This document shows, piece by piece, positions 19,744 to 29,653 of a stretch of 64,000 bases of DNA (the stretch's first letter is position 1; every line of letters begins with the position of its first letter). A model generated the notes under the pieces. It had not been told where the DNA came from and did not search any database. It worked only from the letters and a program-made list of their open reading frames with translations. The stretch is from Thermoplasmata archaeon (GTDB lineage Archaea > Thermoplasmatota > Thermoplasmata > Halarchaeoplasmatales > Halarchaeoplasmataceae): NCBI GenBank assembly GCA_003552585.1, contig PUNK01000071.1, forward strand, positions 1 through 64,000, in the 5' to 3' direction. The position numbers were made by a program, and so were the translations under genes.

Positions 19744-19968
19744 TTACATTTGTGATCCGAGTTCCATGATCTCTTCCCATGCATCGAGACTTTCTTTTGC
19801 TTCTTTTTCATCAAGTTTTTGTATTGCATAGCCTGCATGGACAATGACATATTCCCCTTCTGAAGCCTCTACCAGTGATATGTTCGCCTTTCTGGTGACC
19901 CCTCCAAAATCTATAAGGGCTTCATCGCCATCGACTTCCATCACTTTTCCAGGTACGGCAAGACACAT
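19744..19968 (-). CDS. hypC: HypC/HupF hydrogenase maturation chaperone
   Basis: MCLAVPGKVMEVDGDEALIDFGGV; track start 20001 trimmed to the MCLAVPGK methionine. Confidence 0.92.
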   Translation of the reverse strand: MCLAVPGKVMEVDGDEALIDFGGVTRKANISLVEASEGEYVIVHAGYAIQKLDEKEAKESLDAWEEIMELGSQM

Positions 19969-20190
19969 ATTCCTTCTTAGATATGTTGGAAATATAAACA
20001 TTGTGCATGTATTTTGGAGACTTTTTATTATCTTCGGGATCTTTGACCTTGGCAGCAGAGAGATATTGAGCCGGTGTTTTTATCGGAGGGAGATCAACCA
20101 CCATTTCCGAATAAAATACAAAGTGTCGTATTTTGGACACAGTTATGGAAAAGTTATTTATAGAACCTCTAAAAATCTCAAAATGATAAT

Positions 20191-21846
20191 ATGAACGGGG
20201 AAAAGCAGCCTATCTTGGTATTGAGTGAGGACTCTGAAAGACAGAAAGGCAGGGATGCCCAAACTAACAATATTTCAGCAGCAAAATCATTGGCAGATAC
20301 GGTAAAAGCAACACTTGGTCCTAAGGGTATGGACAAGATGTTAGTCGACAGCATCGGAGACGTAACCATTACAAACGACGGTGTTACAATGCTCAAGGAG
20401 ATGGACATAGAACATCCTGCTGCAAAGATGGTTGTAGAAGTTGCAGAGAGCCAGGATGAAGAATGTGGCGATGGAACGACCTCTGCTGTTGTTTTAGCCG
20501 GTGCGCTACTAAAAAAAGCAGAAAATATGATCGAAAGTGGAATTCATCCTACTACGATAACGAGGGGATACAGGCTTGCATCTAACAAAGCAATTGAGGT
20601 ATTAGAAGAGATAAAGACCGAAGTGGATCCGAATAAAAAAGAGACGCTTAAAAGGATAGCAGAAACAGCTATGACCGGGAAAGCGATAGAAATGGATAAG
20701 GAATCGTTGGCAGAAATTTCTGTAGATGCTACGAGCAGGATAGTTACGGAGACCGATGGAAAAAAGGAAGTGGACGTTGATAATATAAAAATAGTAAAGA
20801 AGGCAGGTGCTTCAGTTTTAGAAACTGAACTTGTTGAAGGTTTGATATTAGAAAAGGAACGAGTTCATGAGGGCATGCCAAACGATATAGATGATGCTAG
20901 AATCGCTTTATTGAACTCAGCCATAGAGGTGAAAGAAACAGAAACAGATGCGGAGATAAAGATCACAGACACTGAACAAATGCAGAATTTCATTGAGGAA
21001 GAGGAAAAAACTTTACAGGAAATGGTCAAGAAAATAAAGAAAGTCGGTGCCAACGTGGTACTATGTCAGAAGGGGATCGATGACCTGGCTCAGCACTACA
21101 TGGCAAAGGAAGGGATATTCGCCATCAGAAGGGTCAAGAAATCGGACATGAAAAAGCTCGTCAAGGCTACCGGGGCAAATATCGTAACTAGTATTGAGGA
21201 CTTGGACCCCGTAGACTTAGGTCGGGTAAAAATGGTTAGTGAGAAAAACATAGGAGATTCACGCATGACATTTGTGGAGAACGGTGATAGAGGTAAAGCA
21301 GTTACACTCCTTTTACGAGGTGGTAGTGAACATGTTGTGGATGAATTGGAACGAGCTTTGAACGACGCTCTTAAGGTAGTAGCTATAACTATTATGGACG
21401 GTTACATCGTACCAGGTGGAGGCGCACCAGAAATAGAACTTCATACTAGAATGCAAGACTTCGCATCCACCATAGAGGGTAGAGAACAGATGGCTGTAAA
21501 AGCATTCTCGGAGGCAATGACCGAGATTCCCAAGACATTAGCCCAAAATGCTGGAATGGACGGAATGAATGTACTCATGCAACTGCGTGCCCTACATGAA
21601 AAAGACGGGCTCAAAAATCACGGAATTAATATTGAAAACGAAGAGTTCGAGGACATGCTAGAGAATGGTGTTGTTGAACCTCTTAGGATAAAAACACAAG
21701 CCATAAGCTCCGCCTCTGAGTTATCGGAGATGATACTTATGATAGACGATATCATAGCGGCCAAGGGAGATCACGGAGAGGGCGCACCAGAAGGAGCACC
21801 ACAACCCGGTGGTGGCATGGGGGGAATGCCCCCCGGCATGATGTAA
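20191..21846 (+). CDS. Thermosome subunit (group II chaperonin)
   Basis: [26 protein letters not shown]-terminal [11 protein letters not shown]. Confidence 0.97.
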   Translation: MNGEKQPILVLSEDSERQKGRDAQTNNISAAKSLADTVKATLGPKGMDKMLVDSIGDVTITNDGVTMLKEMDIEHPAAKMVVEVAESQDEECGDGTTSAVVLAGALLKKAENMIESGIHPTTITRGYRLASNKAIEVLEEIKTEVDPNKKETLKRIAETAMTGKAIEMDKESLAEISVDATSRIVTETDGKKEVDVDNIKIVKKAGASVLETELVEGLILEKERVHEGMPNDIDDARIALLNSAIEVKETETDAEIKITDTEQMQNFIEEEEKTLQEMVKKIKKVGANVVLCQKGIDDLAQHYMAKEGIFAIRRVKKSDMKKLVKATGANIVTSIEDLDPVDLGRVKMVSEKNIGDSRMTFVENGDRGKAVTLLLRGGSEHVVDELERALNDALKVVAITIMDGYIVPGGGAPEIELHTRMQDFASTIEGREQMAVKAFSEAMTEIPKTLAQNAGMDGMNVLMQLRALHEKDGLKNHGINIENEEFEDMLENGVVEPLRIKTQAISSASELSEMILMIDDIIAAKGDHGEGAPEGAPQPGGGMGGMPPGMM

Positions 21847-21907
21847 ATTAAACCCTTTTTCTTTTACTATTTATATCAAAAATACCCTTTTTTACAGATA
21901 ATTTTTT

Positions 21908-21961
21908 AATAACCTATACATAGTTGGTAGCAAACCAACTATCTGTCTGACAGAGGTTATT
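21908..21961 (+). promoter_or_regulatory. Structured leader (three-way-junction-like) directly upstream of the Mrp operon
   Basis: AATAACC(21908-21914)/GGTTATT(21955-21961) enclosing TAGTTGGT-AGCAA-ACCAACTA(921-941) and TCTGT-CTG-ACAGA(942-954); ATG at 21966. Confidence 0.6.
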
Positions 21962-21965
21962 TCAT

Positions 21966-22535
21966 ATGTCGATATCAGAATGCAATGAGAATAGTACTAA
22001 AGGGCATTATGTATTACTTGATTTGCTGCTTCTATCATTCTGGTTCCTTTTTTCAGGAATAATTATTTCATTATTCATAATGGATGGATTGACCATTTAC
22101 AGCACGATAGCTGGACTGGTATCTACCGCAATCGTTAGTTCAATATCCCACAAATTCATACTTCATGGGAATGAGGCATATAAAAAATCTATAAAAACGA
22201 TAATGTTTAATCTTAGAGATTTTTTAATTTTGTTTTTTGATGTGGTTTATAATCTTATAATTGCAAATGCGATGTTGATATATCAAACGATCACTAAAAA
22301 AATCGAACCTAAGATAGTTTCTATCCCCGTTGATTTAAGATCCAAAGCTGAAGTAACCCTTCTATCTTCAGTGATAACCATGACACCGGGGACTATGGTT
22401 ATGAACCTAGATGAAATTGAAACAGGATACATTTTGAAGATACATTTCTCTTATCTACGATCTGAAGATATGGAAGAAAATATAGAAAGAACGATCAAAC
22501 GTTGGGAGTCCTTGATAAGGGGGATGTTCACATGA
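21966..22535 (+). CDS. mnhE: Mrp/Mnh antiporter subunit E (MbhA-like)
   Basis: Position in operon; TMs plus TLLSSVITMTPGTMVM motif. Confidence 0.88.
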   Translation: MSISECNENSTKGHYVLLDLLLLSFWFLFSGIIISLFIMDGLTIYSTIAGLVSTAIVSSISHKFILHGNEAYKKSIKTIMFNLRDFLILFFDVVYNLIIANAMLIYQTITKKIEPKIVSIPVDLRSKAEVTLLSSVITMTPGTMVMNLDEIETGYILKIHFSYLRSEDMEENIERTIKRWESLIRGMFT

Positions 22536-22792
22536 GTTTGCTGGAGATCATCGCCGCCATACTGATTTTGATAGCTTTATTGTCCTCCTACCGTGTTTTC
22601 ATTGGTCCAACAGTATACGATCGTTTGATCGCTCTCAACGTAGTAGTGGTTGTTGTAGTCGTGATATTTACAGTCATAAGTGTAGATTGGGGAATAGGAT
22701 ATTTTTTGGATATAACTATATCATTTTTATTGTTAAATTTCTTGGCTACCTTAGCCTTTATCAGGTATCTTGAAGGTGGTGATTTTCATTGA
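22532..22792 (+). CDS. mnhF: Mrp/Mnh antiporter subunit F (MbhB-like)
   Basis: YRVFIGPTVYDRLIALN motif; start trimmed to 22532. Confidence 0.88.
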   Translation: MSLLEIIAAILILIALLSSYRVFIGPTVYDRLIALNVVVVVVVVIFTVISVDWGIGYFLDITISFLLLNFLATLAFIRYLEGGDFH

Positions 22793-23121
22793 TCTATGAT
22801 ATAGTCGTACTTTTCTTATTATCTCTTGGCACGGTGATTCTTTTCTTTTCTGCATTGGCTTTATTGAGATTTGAAGATGTATACATGAAGATTCATGCAA
22901 GTTCCATGGCGACATTTGGAGGTTCTTTATCGCTCCTTGGATTGATCGTTAAGGAAGGATTTAGTGAAACATCAGGCATGATTTTATTATTGCTTGTCAT
23001 TGCCATGTTAACATCTCCTATTGTTGGCCATGCCTTTGGTTGTGTTTCTCTTTCAAATAAGATCGATACAGAAAAAATAGAAAAACTGGAGTATCCTGGG
23101 GGTGAAAAAGGTTGCTCATAG
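22789..23121 (+). CDS. mnhG: Mrp/Mnh antiporter subunit G (MbhC-like)
   Basis: RFEDVYMKIHASSMATFGG motif. Confidence 0.9.
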   Translation: MIYDIVVLFLLSLGTVILFFSALALLRFEDVYMKIHASSMATFGGSLSLLGLIVKEGFSETSGMILLLLVIAMLTSPIVGHAFGCVSLSNKIDTEKIEKLEYPGGEKGCS

Positions 23122-23360
23122 ATCTATTTTTGATCCTTTTCCTGGGCGCTGCGGTGTTAGTAGTGCTAGAAAAAGATCTATTGAGGGCGTTGATTTTTCT
23201 ATCGATGCTTTCTGTTTTCATAGTTATATTGTCATACCTCTATAAGGCCCCGGCTGTTACTGTAACAGTAGCAGTAGTTAACGCTGCAGCCACGTCTATG
23301 ATTTTCCTTGTTATAATGAACAAAATCGGTTTGCTAAATAGAGGTGAAAAGTGTGATTAA
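23112..23360 (+). CDS. DUF4040/MbhD-like subunit (MrpA C-terminal-like)
   Basis: LEKDLLRALIFLSMLSVFIVILSYLYKAPAVTVTVAVVNAA. Confidence 0.8.
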   Translation: MLIDLFLILFLGAAVLVVLEKDLLRALIFLSMLSVFIVILSYLYKAPAVTVTVAVVNAAATSMIFLVIMNKIGLLNRGEKCD

Positions 23361-23625
23361 GAAGATTATAACATTGTTCTTGGTGCTCACTATCGTATTA
23401 TTGATCATCACTGGTCTCAATCTGGAATATGAAGATAAAGAAGAATCTCCGTGGGATCAATTTGTTAAAGAAAATTACGAAGAAACTGGTGCTGTCAATT
23501 TGATAGAAGCGGTCCTTCTTGATTTTAGAGGATACGATACCTTCGGCGAAGTGATGATATTGTATATTGCCATCTCAGGTGTGATAATAATCGGTAAAGA
23601 AATGAAAAAAGGTGATAGCAAGTGA
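23344..23625 (+). CDS. MbhE-like subunit
   Basis: VNLIEAVLLDFRGYDTFGEVMIL motif. Confidence 0.8.
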   Translation: MKSVIKKIITLFLVLTIVLLIITGLNLEYEDKEESPWDQFVKENYEETGAVNLIEAVLLDFRGYDTFGEVMILYIAISGVIIIGKEMKKGDSK

Positions 23626-24023
23626 AGTCGGTCATTGTTAGAACTGCAAGCAGAGCATTAGCTCCATTTTTACTACTTGCAGGGCTCTACATGGCAACTC
23701 ATGGCTTCTTGCTTCCTGGAGGAGGCTTCCAAGGCGGAGTATTGTTGGCTTCAGGGGTCATATTGATATTATTGACCCATGGACGGGAAAAGGTCATCAG
23801 ATTGGAGGAAGATATTGATTGGTTCGAGGCTTTTGGGGCTGTTGTGTTTCTCGGTGCCGGTCTAACAGCTATAATAATGGGAAAACCCTTTCTTACCAAC
23901 TTGTTTCCCGGAACACCTATTTGGTGCATAGCTCTGGACATCGTGGTATCATTGAAGGTATTTGCAGGGACAGTGGCTTTATTTGTTTATCTTTTCGGCA
24001 TGAGGGCGGTGAGAGAATGTTAA
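23622..24023 (+). CDS. mnhB: Mrp/Mnh antiporter subunit B (MbhF-like)
   Basis: GFLLPGGGFQGGVLLASG motif. Confidence 0.92.
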   Translation: MKSVIVRTASRALAPFLLLAGLYMATHGFLLPGGGFQGGVLLASGVILILLTHGREKVIRLEEDIDWFEAFGAVVFLGAGLTAIIMGKPFLTNLFPGTPIWCIALDIVVSLKVFAGTVALFVYLFGMRAVREC

Positions 24024-24349
24024 ATGGCATAAATGTGGGATTAATCACCATCTTTATCGGCTTGTATGGTATAACCATAACAAAAAATGCCATAAAAATA
24101 ATGATGTGCCTAGGAGTCATGAGTAGTGGGGTTATAATCCTTTTTGTTTCAGTGGCCTACACCCCTGGTTATGGGGCACCTATAGTTGGAAATCCTGGCT
24201 TGATGGTCGACCCAATTCCCCAGAGTGTTATGGTCACAGCAATTGTAATAGAGCTTGCCACTGTTGCCCTCGGATTAGCGATGGTGCACTATTTATACAA
24301 GAGTTATGGAACATTAGATACCACTTGTTATGAGGAGGAGGTGATATGA
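24017..24349 (+). CDS. mnhC: Mrp/Mnh antiporter subunit C (MbhG/NuoK-like)
   Basis: GLYGITITKNAIKIMMCLGVMSSGVIILFVS; start trimmed from 23819 to ATG 24017. Confidence 0.9.
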   Translation: MLNGINVGLITIFIGLYGITITKNAIKIMMCLGVMSSGVIILFVSVAYTPGYGAPIVGNPGLMVDPIPQSVMVTAIVIELATVALGLAMVHYLYKSYGTLDTTCYEEEVI

Positions 24350-25995
24350 TACTTGAACATGCTCCTGCACTGATAGTTCTTTCTCCGCTAACAGCTGGCC
24401 TTACTATCAAAGTTATGTCCCGGTTCCCCCATTCAAAAGCTAGCCGCGATTTCATTGCCTTTTTCGGACTGTTAATACCGATCTTATTCTTATTCTTTGT
24501 ATCTAGAAGAAGTGTCATCATATATGAGATGGGGGGTTGGCCAGCACCATATACAATTACATTAATATTGGATGGACTTTCGATCAGCATGGCATTGATT
24601 ACGGGGATCATAACTTTATCAACATTTGTTTATTACGTCGAAACGCTTGATATAAGGAAAGACGCTGATGATTATCATTTCCTTTTCCTTTTCATGACTA
24701 CCGGCCTCTATGGTGTGTTTTTAACTGGAGACCTTGTTAATCGTTTCGTCTTCTTCGAGATAACAATATTGACCACCTACGTTCTGCTGACATTTATAGG
24801 TACGCGGGAATCGCTGAGAGCTAGTTATCGTTACCTTGTTATCGGCAGTATAGCCTCGGTGATGTTTTTGGCGGGTATAGCTCTGGTTTACTTCCACACT
24901 GGGCATTTAGACCTCTATGCTCTTTCCGCTCTAATACCAGAGTTTCCTGCGCACACTAAAAATATCATTTTCATTTTCTTTTTGGTGGCAGTAGGGATTA
25001 AACTAGGGATCATCCCCTTTCATACATGGTTAGCAGATACTCATGTTCATGCTCCAACCCCCATGACTGCCATACTTGCTGGTTTAACCGTAAAAACTGG
25101 AGGGTATATTATGTTAAAACTTTTCCACATCGGCTTTGACACCATCTTGATAAGATATATGGTAGTTGGTTTAGGTGCTTTTACTGCTATTTTTGGGGCA
25201 GCGATATCTTTAAAATATTTTGATATGAAAAGGATCTTAGCATGGCTCACGATCAGTCATATGGGTGTAATAGCTTTAACCCTAGCTATTTGGACTCCAG
25301 AGAGCGTAGCTTCATCTCTATTATATCTTGTAAACCATTCTTTTTACAAAGCTCTCCTATTTCTAGGGGTTGGTGGACTTGCATATTTATATGGAACTTC
25401 TGACATCCGTGAACTTCCGATCATGAAAAGTAATGTATTACTCTCCAGTTCAATATTTATAGGACTACTCGCACTTGCAGGGGTGCCTCCCTTTAATGGA
25501 TTTTACTCTCGATGGTTAATATTGGATACTGTCCAAGATCCTGTTATTTATTCAGTGATAGTGATAACAACCATCCTTACTGTTTCTTCAGCATTACGGA
25601 TCTTGCTACTCGCTAATAAATCAGTGGTTGGGAAAAACAAGAATTTGACTGGGGGTATGCTTTTACCGATTGTGATACTTGCAGGACTTTGCTCATTTAT
25701 AGGCCTAACCACTTCTCTGGTCGGTAGAAATTTGATAGAACCTGCAGTAGTTTCAATATTTGGAGAACCAGGAACTGTGTTAGTACCTATGGGCATAGAG
25801 ATACAGTCCCTTATTTCTTTCCATGGGATGATTATTTTCATTTCTATATTCATTGGTTATGCCCTTTTCTTGGCTGTAGAAAGTATACATCCCGATTGGA
25901 TAGAGGGGTTACTATCCAATGTTTCTATCAGTAATTCTGTGAGATATATCATCTTGATATTGGCAATATTACTTTTACTGAATGTATTGTTTTGA
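24346..25995 (+). CDS. mnhD: Mrp/Mnh antiporter subunit D (MbhH, proton-translocating antiporter-like)
   Basis: 549 aa, 14 TM-like; KLGIIPFHTWLADTHVHAPTPMTAILAGLTVKTGGY. Confidence 0.95.
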   Translation: MILEHAPALIVLSPLTAGLTIKVMSRFPHSKASRDFIAFFGLLIPILFLFFVSRRSVIIYEMGGWPAPYTITLILDGLSISMALITGIITLSTFVYYVETLDIRKDADDYHFLFLFMTTGLYGVFLTGDLVNRFVFFEITILTTYVLLTFIGTRESLRASYRYLVIGSIASVMFLAGIALVYFHTGHLDLYALSALIPEFPAHTKNIIFIFFLVAVGIKLGIIPFHTWLADTHVHAPTPMTAILAGLTVKTGGYIMLKLFHIGFDTILIRYMVVGLGAFTAIFGAAISLKYFDMKRILAWLTISHMGVIALTLAIWTPESVASSLLYLVNHSFYKALLFLGVGGLAYLYGTSDIRELPIMKSNVLLSSSIFIGLLALAGVPPFNGFYSRWLILDTVQDPVIYSVIVITTILTVSSALRILLLANKSVVGKNKNLTGGMLLPIVILAGLCSFIGLTTSLVGRNLIEPAVVSIFGEPGTVLVPMGIEIQSLISFHGMIIFISIFIGYALFLAVESIHPDWIEGLLSNVSISNSVRYIILILAILLLLNVLF

Positions 25996-26050
25996 GAAAT
26001 GATCTTCAAATAGATATGTTCATAAATCAATACATGATATATCTGTAATC

Positions 26051-26758
26051 TCAATAACAAATTGGTATTTCTCTTTCATAGTATAATGTTCTAGAATCAT
26101 ATCTAAAACGTAGCGGATACACCTTCACCCCTGCATCTACCGCTTCCCAGAATGCATCTGTAAAAGCTGGGTCTCTTCGAGTATGGGGCAAAAAACATTT
26201 TGCATCACTTCGGAAAACTAGGATCATCAATCCTGCTTTATCGCCTTTTTTTACCGCATCTGTTAACTCATTTAAGTGTTTCGTTCCTCTGGTGGTAGGG
26301 GCATCGGGAAATAATGCTATATTGTTTTTAGCGAGTGTGCAACCCTTAACCTCGACCCAAAATTTCTTTCCATCATTTTCATTTAAAAAATCTATACGGC
26401 TTTCTCCTAACTTCTTTTCTGCTTGCCAACCTTCATCTATTGTGAAAGGATTCACATCGGAATTATTGAGAATCCAACGAGCTATTCTCCGGTGAAAACC
26501 AGAATTTATCAAGATCCACATGTTCTCTACCCTTCCCGCAATAAGATCCCATTCTGTTTTTCTATTTGGATTATTTGCCTCGGACAATAGAACTTGATTC
26601 CCACGGTAAAGTATCTCTTCGAGTCTTCCTGGATCTCTAACATGTACTTTTACCCTTCCTCTTTTTCCAATATCTACCGTTGCTAAAAATCTGTTATCTC
26701 TTTTTATAAAGGTTCCCGATACGTCGTATGTTAAATCAAATACAGGTATCGATTTCAT
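26051..26758 (-). CDS. sfsA: SfsA-family protein
   Basis: VHVRDPGRLEEILYRGNQVLL; SRIDFL; FWVEVKGCTL. Confidence 0.93.
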   Translation of the reverse strand: MKSIPVFDLTYDVSGTFIKRDNRFLATVDIGKRGRVKVHVRDPGRLEEILYRGNQVLLSEANNPNRKTEWDLIAGRVENMWILINSGFHRRIARWILNNSDVNPFTIDEGWQAEKKLGESRIDFLNENDGKKFWVEVKGCTLAKNNIALFPDAPTTRGTKHLNELTDAVKKGDKAGLMILVFRSDAKCFLPHTRRDPAFTDAFWEAVDAGVKVYPLRFRYDSRTLYYEREIPICY

Positions 26759-26774
26759 AAGTGTACGTTCTCCC

Positions 26775-27206
26775 TTATTTTACTTTCTCAAGTAGTATAG
26801 CTGGACATAACCTTTTTACACCGGGTACTGATGCGATTTTCTTTGATAAAAGGTTTTGAAGATCTTCTCCGCTTTTGGTCCAGACTTCAGCCATTATCAT
26901 GTGGTCCCCAGTAGATTTAGCCACCCATTTGACTTCTTTAAATTTTTTCAGTTCCTGAATGGCTGCTAGGTAGTCTTCTGGGTCGGTATCTACACCTAGA
27001 AGGGTTATCGTTTTATACCCTATTTTTATTGGATCGATTTCGGTAGTGTACCTTCTTATAACCCCTTTTTCTTCCAATCGTGAAATCCTGCTTCGTACAG
27101 TACTTTCGCTCATATCTAGCTCGTTTGCTATCTCAGTGAATGGAGTGCGTGAATTCATCTCAAGAATTTTGAGTAATTTTCGGTCTATTTCGTCTATATT
27201 AGCCAT
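26775..27206 (-). CDS. Lrp/AsnC family transcriptional regulator
   Basis: IDEIDRKLLKILEMNSRTPFTEIANELDMSESTVRSRISRLEEKGVI; start trimmed to MANIDE. Confidence 0.92.
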   Translation of the reverse strand: MANIDEIDRKLLKILEMNSRTPFTEIANELDMSESTVRSRISRLEEKGVIRRYTTEIDPIKIGYKTITLLGVDTDPEDYLAAIQELKKFKEVKWVAKSTGDHMIMAEVWTKSGEDLQNLLSKKIASVPGVKRLCPAILLEKVK

Positions 27207-27310
27207 TTTATTGCAACCTATGTACCTAATACCGCGATCATAACCGCTCTTTTCGTGCAAAAACTTAATATATTCGTACTATATAAGGTTATTCCCCAAA
27301 GGGTTATATC

Positions 27311-27418
27311 ATGAAAACTAACACCGAAAGAATAAAATCACACGAAGTTTATCACATTGTTAAGGGAGATTTGCCCTTTGAGAATACGAGAATAAGGAGT
27401 GATATAGATGAATATTGA
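27311..27418 (+). CDS. Possible small protein (35 aa), leaderless
   Basis: MKTNTERIKSHEVYHIVKGDLPFENTRIRSDIDEY; ATG lies ~30 nt after TATA-like ACTATATAAG; overlaps next start. Confidence 0.4.
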   Translation: MKTNTERIKSHEVYHIVKGDLPFENTRIRSDIDEY

Positions 27419-27908
27419 TGGAATGAGTTATAGAGAATTACTAATTGCGGCAGCAAAAGCAGAAGTCAATAGTAGGGAAGTTTATGAATACTTGTCAGAA
27501 AACACCAAAACTTTCGTGGTTAGCGATAGATTTCGTTTTTTAGCTGACGAGGAGCAGAAACATGAGGAATTCATACGTACTTTATATCAGAAAATATTCG
27601 ACGGATCTGATATGAATTTGGATGAAGAAACCCCTCTCCCAATACCGTTTATCAAGTACGATGAACAATCTGATGAATCAGAGATCATAGAACAAGCTAT
27701 GGAGGCGGAGATCGCTGCAAGAGACTTTTACCTAAAAATTGCAAAAAAAGCTGAGGATGAAAGATATGAAGATGAGGTAGTCCAGACGATGAAATACCTT
27801 GCAGGGATGGAACAAAACCACTATTACATCTTAGAATCCGAACTGGAAAGAATAAAGGAGTTCGAAACGTTCGATGAATATTTCCCTCAGATGCACATGG
27901 GACCTTGA
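27408..27908 (+). CDS. Ferritin-like/rubrerythrin-domain diiron protein
   Basis: Two EExxH-type repeats (DEEQKHEEF; AGMEQNHYYIL) in four-helix pattern. Confidence 0.85.
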   Translation: MNIDGMSYRELLIAAAKAEVNSREVYEYLSENTKTFVVSDRFRFLADEEQKHEEFIRTLYQKIFDGSDMNLDEETPLPIPFIKYDEQSDESEIIEQAMEAEIAARDFYLKIAKKAEDERYEDEVVQTMKYLAGMEQNHYYILESELERIKEFETFDEYFPQMHMGP

Positions 27909-27923
27909 AGGAGATTTGATATT

Positions 27924-28085
27924 ATGACAAAATGGAGATGCTTAGTTTGTGGATATGTTTATGATGAAGAAGAAGGGGACGCAGAATATAATATAGAACC
28001 TGGAACGAAGTTTGAGGAACTGCCCGACGATTGGGTGTGCCCGTTGTGCGGAGCACCGAAGGACCAGTTCGAGAAGGTCGAATGA
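27924..28085 (+). CDS. Rubredoxin (53 aa; below ORF-track cutoff)
   Basis: [53 protein letters not shown]: CxxCG...CPLCG. Confidence 0.97.
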   Translation: MTKWRCLVCGYVYDEEEGDAEYNIEPGTKFEELPDDWVCPLCGAPKDQFEKVE

Positions 28086-28095
28086 GGGAGATTAT

Positions 28096-28554
28096 ATGAC
28101 TGAAGAAGTTAAGGTCGGAGATCATGGAAAAGATTTCGTTCTTGAATCACATACGGGAGAAAAGGTCAAACTTTCTGATCACAGAGGAAAGAAAGTCCTG
28201 CTGTCGTTTCATCCCTTGGCTTGGACCAAGATATGCGGCGACCAGATGAAGTCTTTGGAGGAGAACAAAGAAAGGTTCGATGAGTTGGATGCCGTTGCAT
28301 TCGGTATAAGCATCGATACCGTACCGTCCAAGAAAGCTTGGGCCGAGGAATTAGGTATAGAGAACACTTCACTTCTGTGTGATTTCTGGCCCCACGGCAA
28401 GATGATAAAAGACTACGGCCTTTTCAGGGAAGAGGACGGTTTTTCCGAGAGGGCGAATATCATCATCGATGAAGAAAGTAAGATAATCTTCAAAAAACTG
28501 TATCCTATAAGGGAGTTACCCGACATAGAAGAGATAATCGAGGAAATGAGGTGA
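28096..28554 (+). CDS. Peroxiredoxin (AhpC/TSA, redoxin)
   Basis: FHPLAWTKICGDQM peroxidatic Cys motif; start trimmed to 28096. Confidence 0.92.
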   Translation: MTEEVKVGDHGKDFVLESHTGEKVKLSDHRGKKVLLSFHPLAWTKICGDQMKSLEENKERFDELDAVAFGISIDTVPSKKAWAEELGIENTSLLCDFWPHGKMIKDYGLFREEDGFSERANIIIDEESKIIFKKLYPIRELPDIEEIIEEMR

Positions 28555-28943
28555 ATAAAATGGAAGAGATGTACCAGAAAGATGATTGGAAAACCGAGAA
28601 GCACGTACCGGTGATAGAGATAAAGGGCGAAGCGAAAAAGGGCGAAAAGATCAAAGTGATAGCGTCCGTGGGAAAGGAGATAGAGCATCCCAACACCACG
28701 GAGCATCACATCGAGTGGATAGAGCTGTACTTCCATCCGGATGGGGAAAACTACCCGTACGAGATAGGACGATACACGTTCAAAGCTCATGGAGCATCGG
28801 TCAAAGGTGCTGATACGAGCACGATATACAGCGAACCGTTGATCAAAGCGGTGTTCAAGACAGGAAAACCTGGAAAATTGATAGCGAATTCGTACTGTAA
28901 CATCCACGGGCTGTGGAGTAACGAAGAAAAAATAGAGTTATAA
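28551..28943 (+). CDS. Superoxide reductase (neelaredoxin-type)
   Basis: [24 protein letters not shown] and CNIHGLW Fe-site motifs. Confidence 0.95.
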   Translation: MNKMEEMYQKDDWKTEKHVPVIEIKGEAKKGEKIKVIASVGKEIEHPNTTEHHIEWIELYFHPDGENYPYEIGRYTFKAHGASVKGADTSTIYSEPLIKAVFKTGKPGKLIANSYCNIHGLWSNEEKIEL

Positions 28944-28947
28944 ACCG

Positions 28948-29616
28948 GTGAAAGATATGGAAGAAAAAAAGATGCCTTTGATAGGGGACAAGTTTCCTGA
29001 GATGAAGGTACAGACGACGAAAGGGACGAAACAACTACCGAAGGAATACGAAGGTCAGTGGTTCTTACTGTTCTCACACCCGGCTGATTTTACACCGGTA
29101 TGCACGACAGAATTCTACGCATTCCAGACCAGGTACGACAAGTTCAGAGAATTGGACACGGAGCTCATCGGATTGAGCGTAGATCAGGTGTTCAGTCACC
29201 TGAAGTGGGAAGAGTGGATAGAAGAGAACCTCGGTGAAGAGATCGAGTTCCCGATAATCGCCGACGGTATGGGTCAGGTAGCCAACCGGTTGGGACTGAT
29301 ACACGGAGGATCCGCATCCACGACTGTCAGGGCGGTCTTCATAGTTGACCCAAAATCAACTATCAGAGCGATATTGTACTATCCCGCTGAACTCGGTAGG
29401 AACATGGACGAGTTCCTGAGGATGATCAGAGGATTCCAGAAGGCCGATAAAGAAGGTGTAGCTATACCAGCCAACTGGCCAGAGAACGAACTGATCAAAG
29501 ACAGGGTCATAATGCCTCCCGCCAACAGCACCGAAATGCTCAAGAAGCGCCGGAAGCAGGAAGAAGACGGCGAGATCGAGTGCTACGACTGGTGGCTGTG
29601 CCATCGGAAACCCTGA
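28948..29616 (+). CDS. Peroxiredoxin, Prx6 type
   Basis: [15 protein letters not shown]; long C-terminal region. Confidence 0.95.
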   Translation: MKDMEEKKMPLIGDKFPEMKVQTTKGTKQLPKEYEGQWFLLFSHPADFTPVCTTEFYAFQTRYDKFRELDTELIGLSVDQVFSHLKWEEWIEENLGEEIEFPIIADGMGQVANRLGLIHGGSASTTVRAVFIVDPKSTIRAILYYPAELGRNMDEFLRMIRGFQKADKEGVAIPANWPENELIKDRVIMPPANSTEMLKKRRKQEEDGEIECYDWWLCHRKP

Positions 29617-29653
29617 AAACCCTCTTTCTTTTTATTTATGACGAGGTGGATAG

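Noticed and set aside
28012-28095. Upstream extension of the peroxiredoxin ORF (start 28012)
   Set aside because: Overlaps rubredoxin in another frame; ATG 28096 begins a normal redoxin N-terminus.
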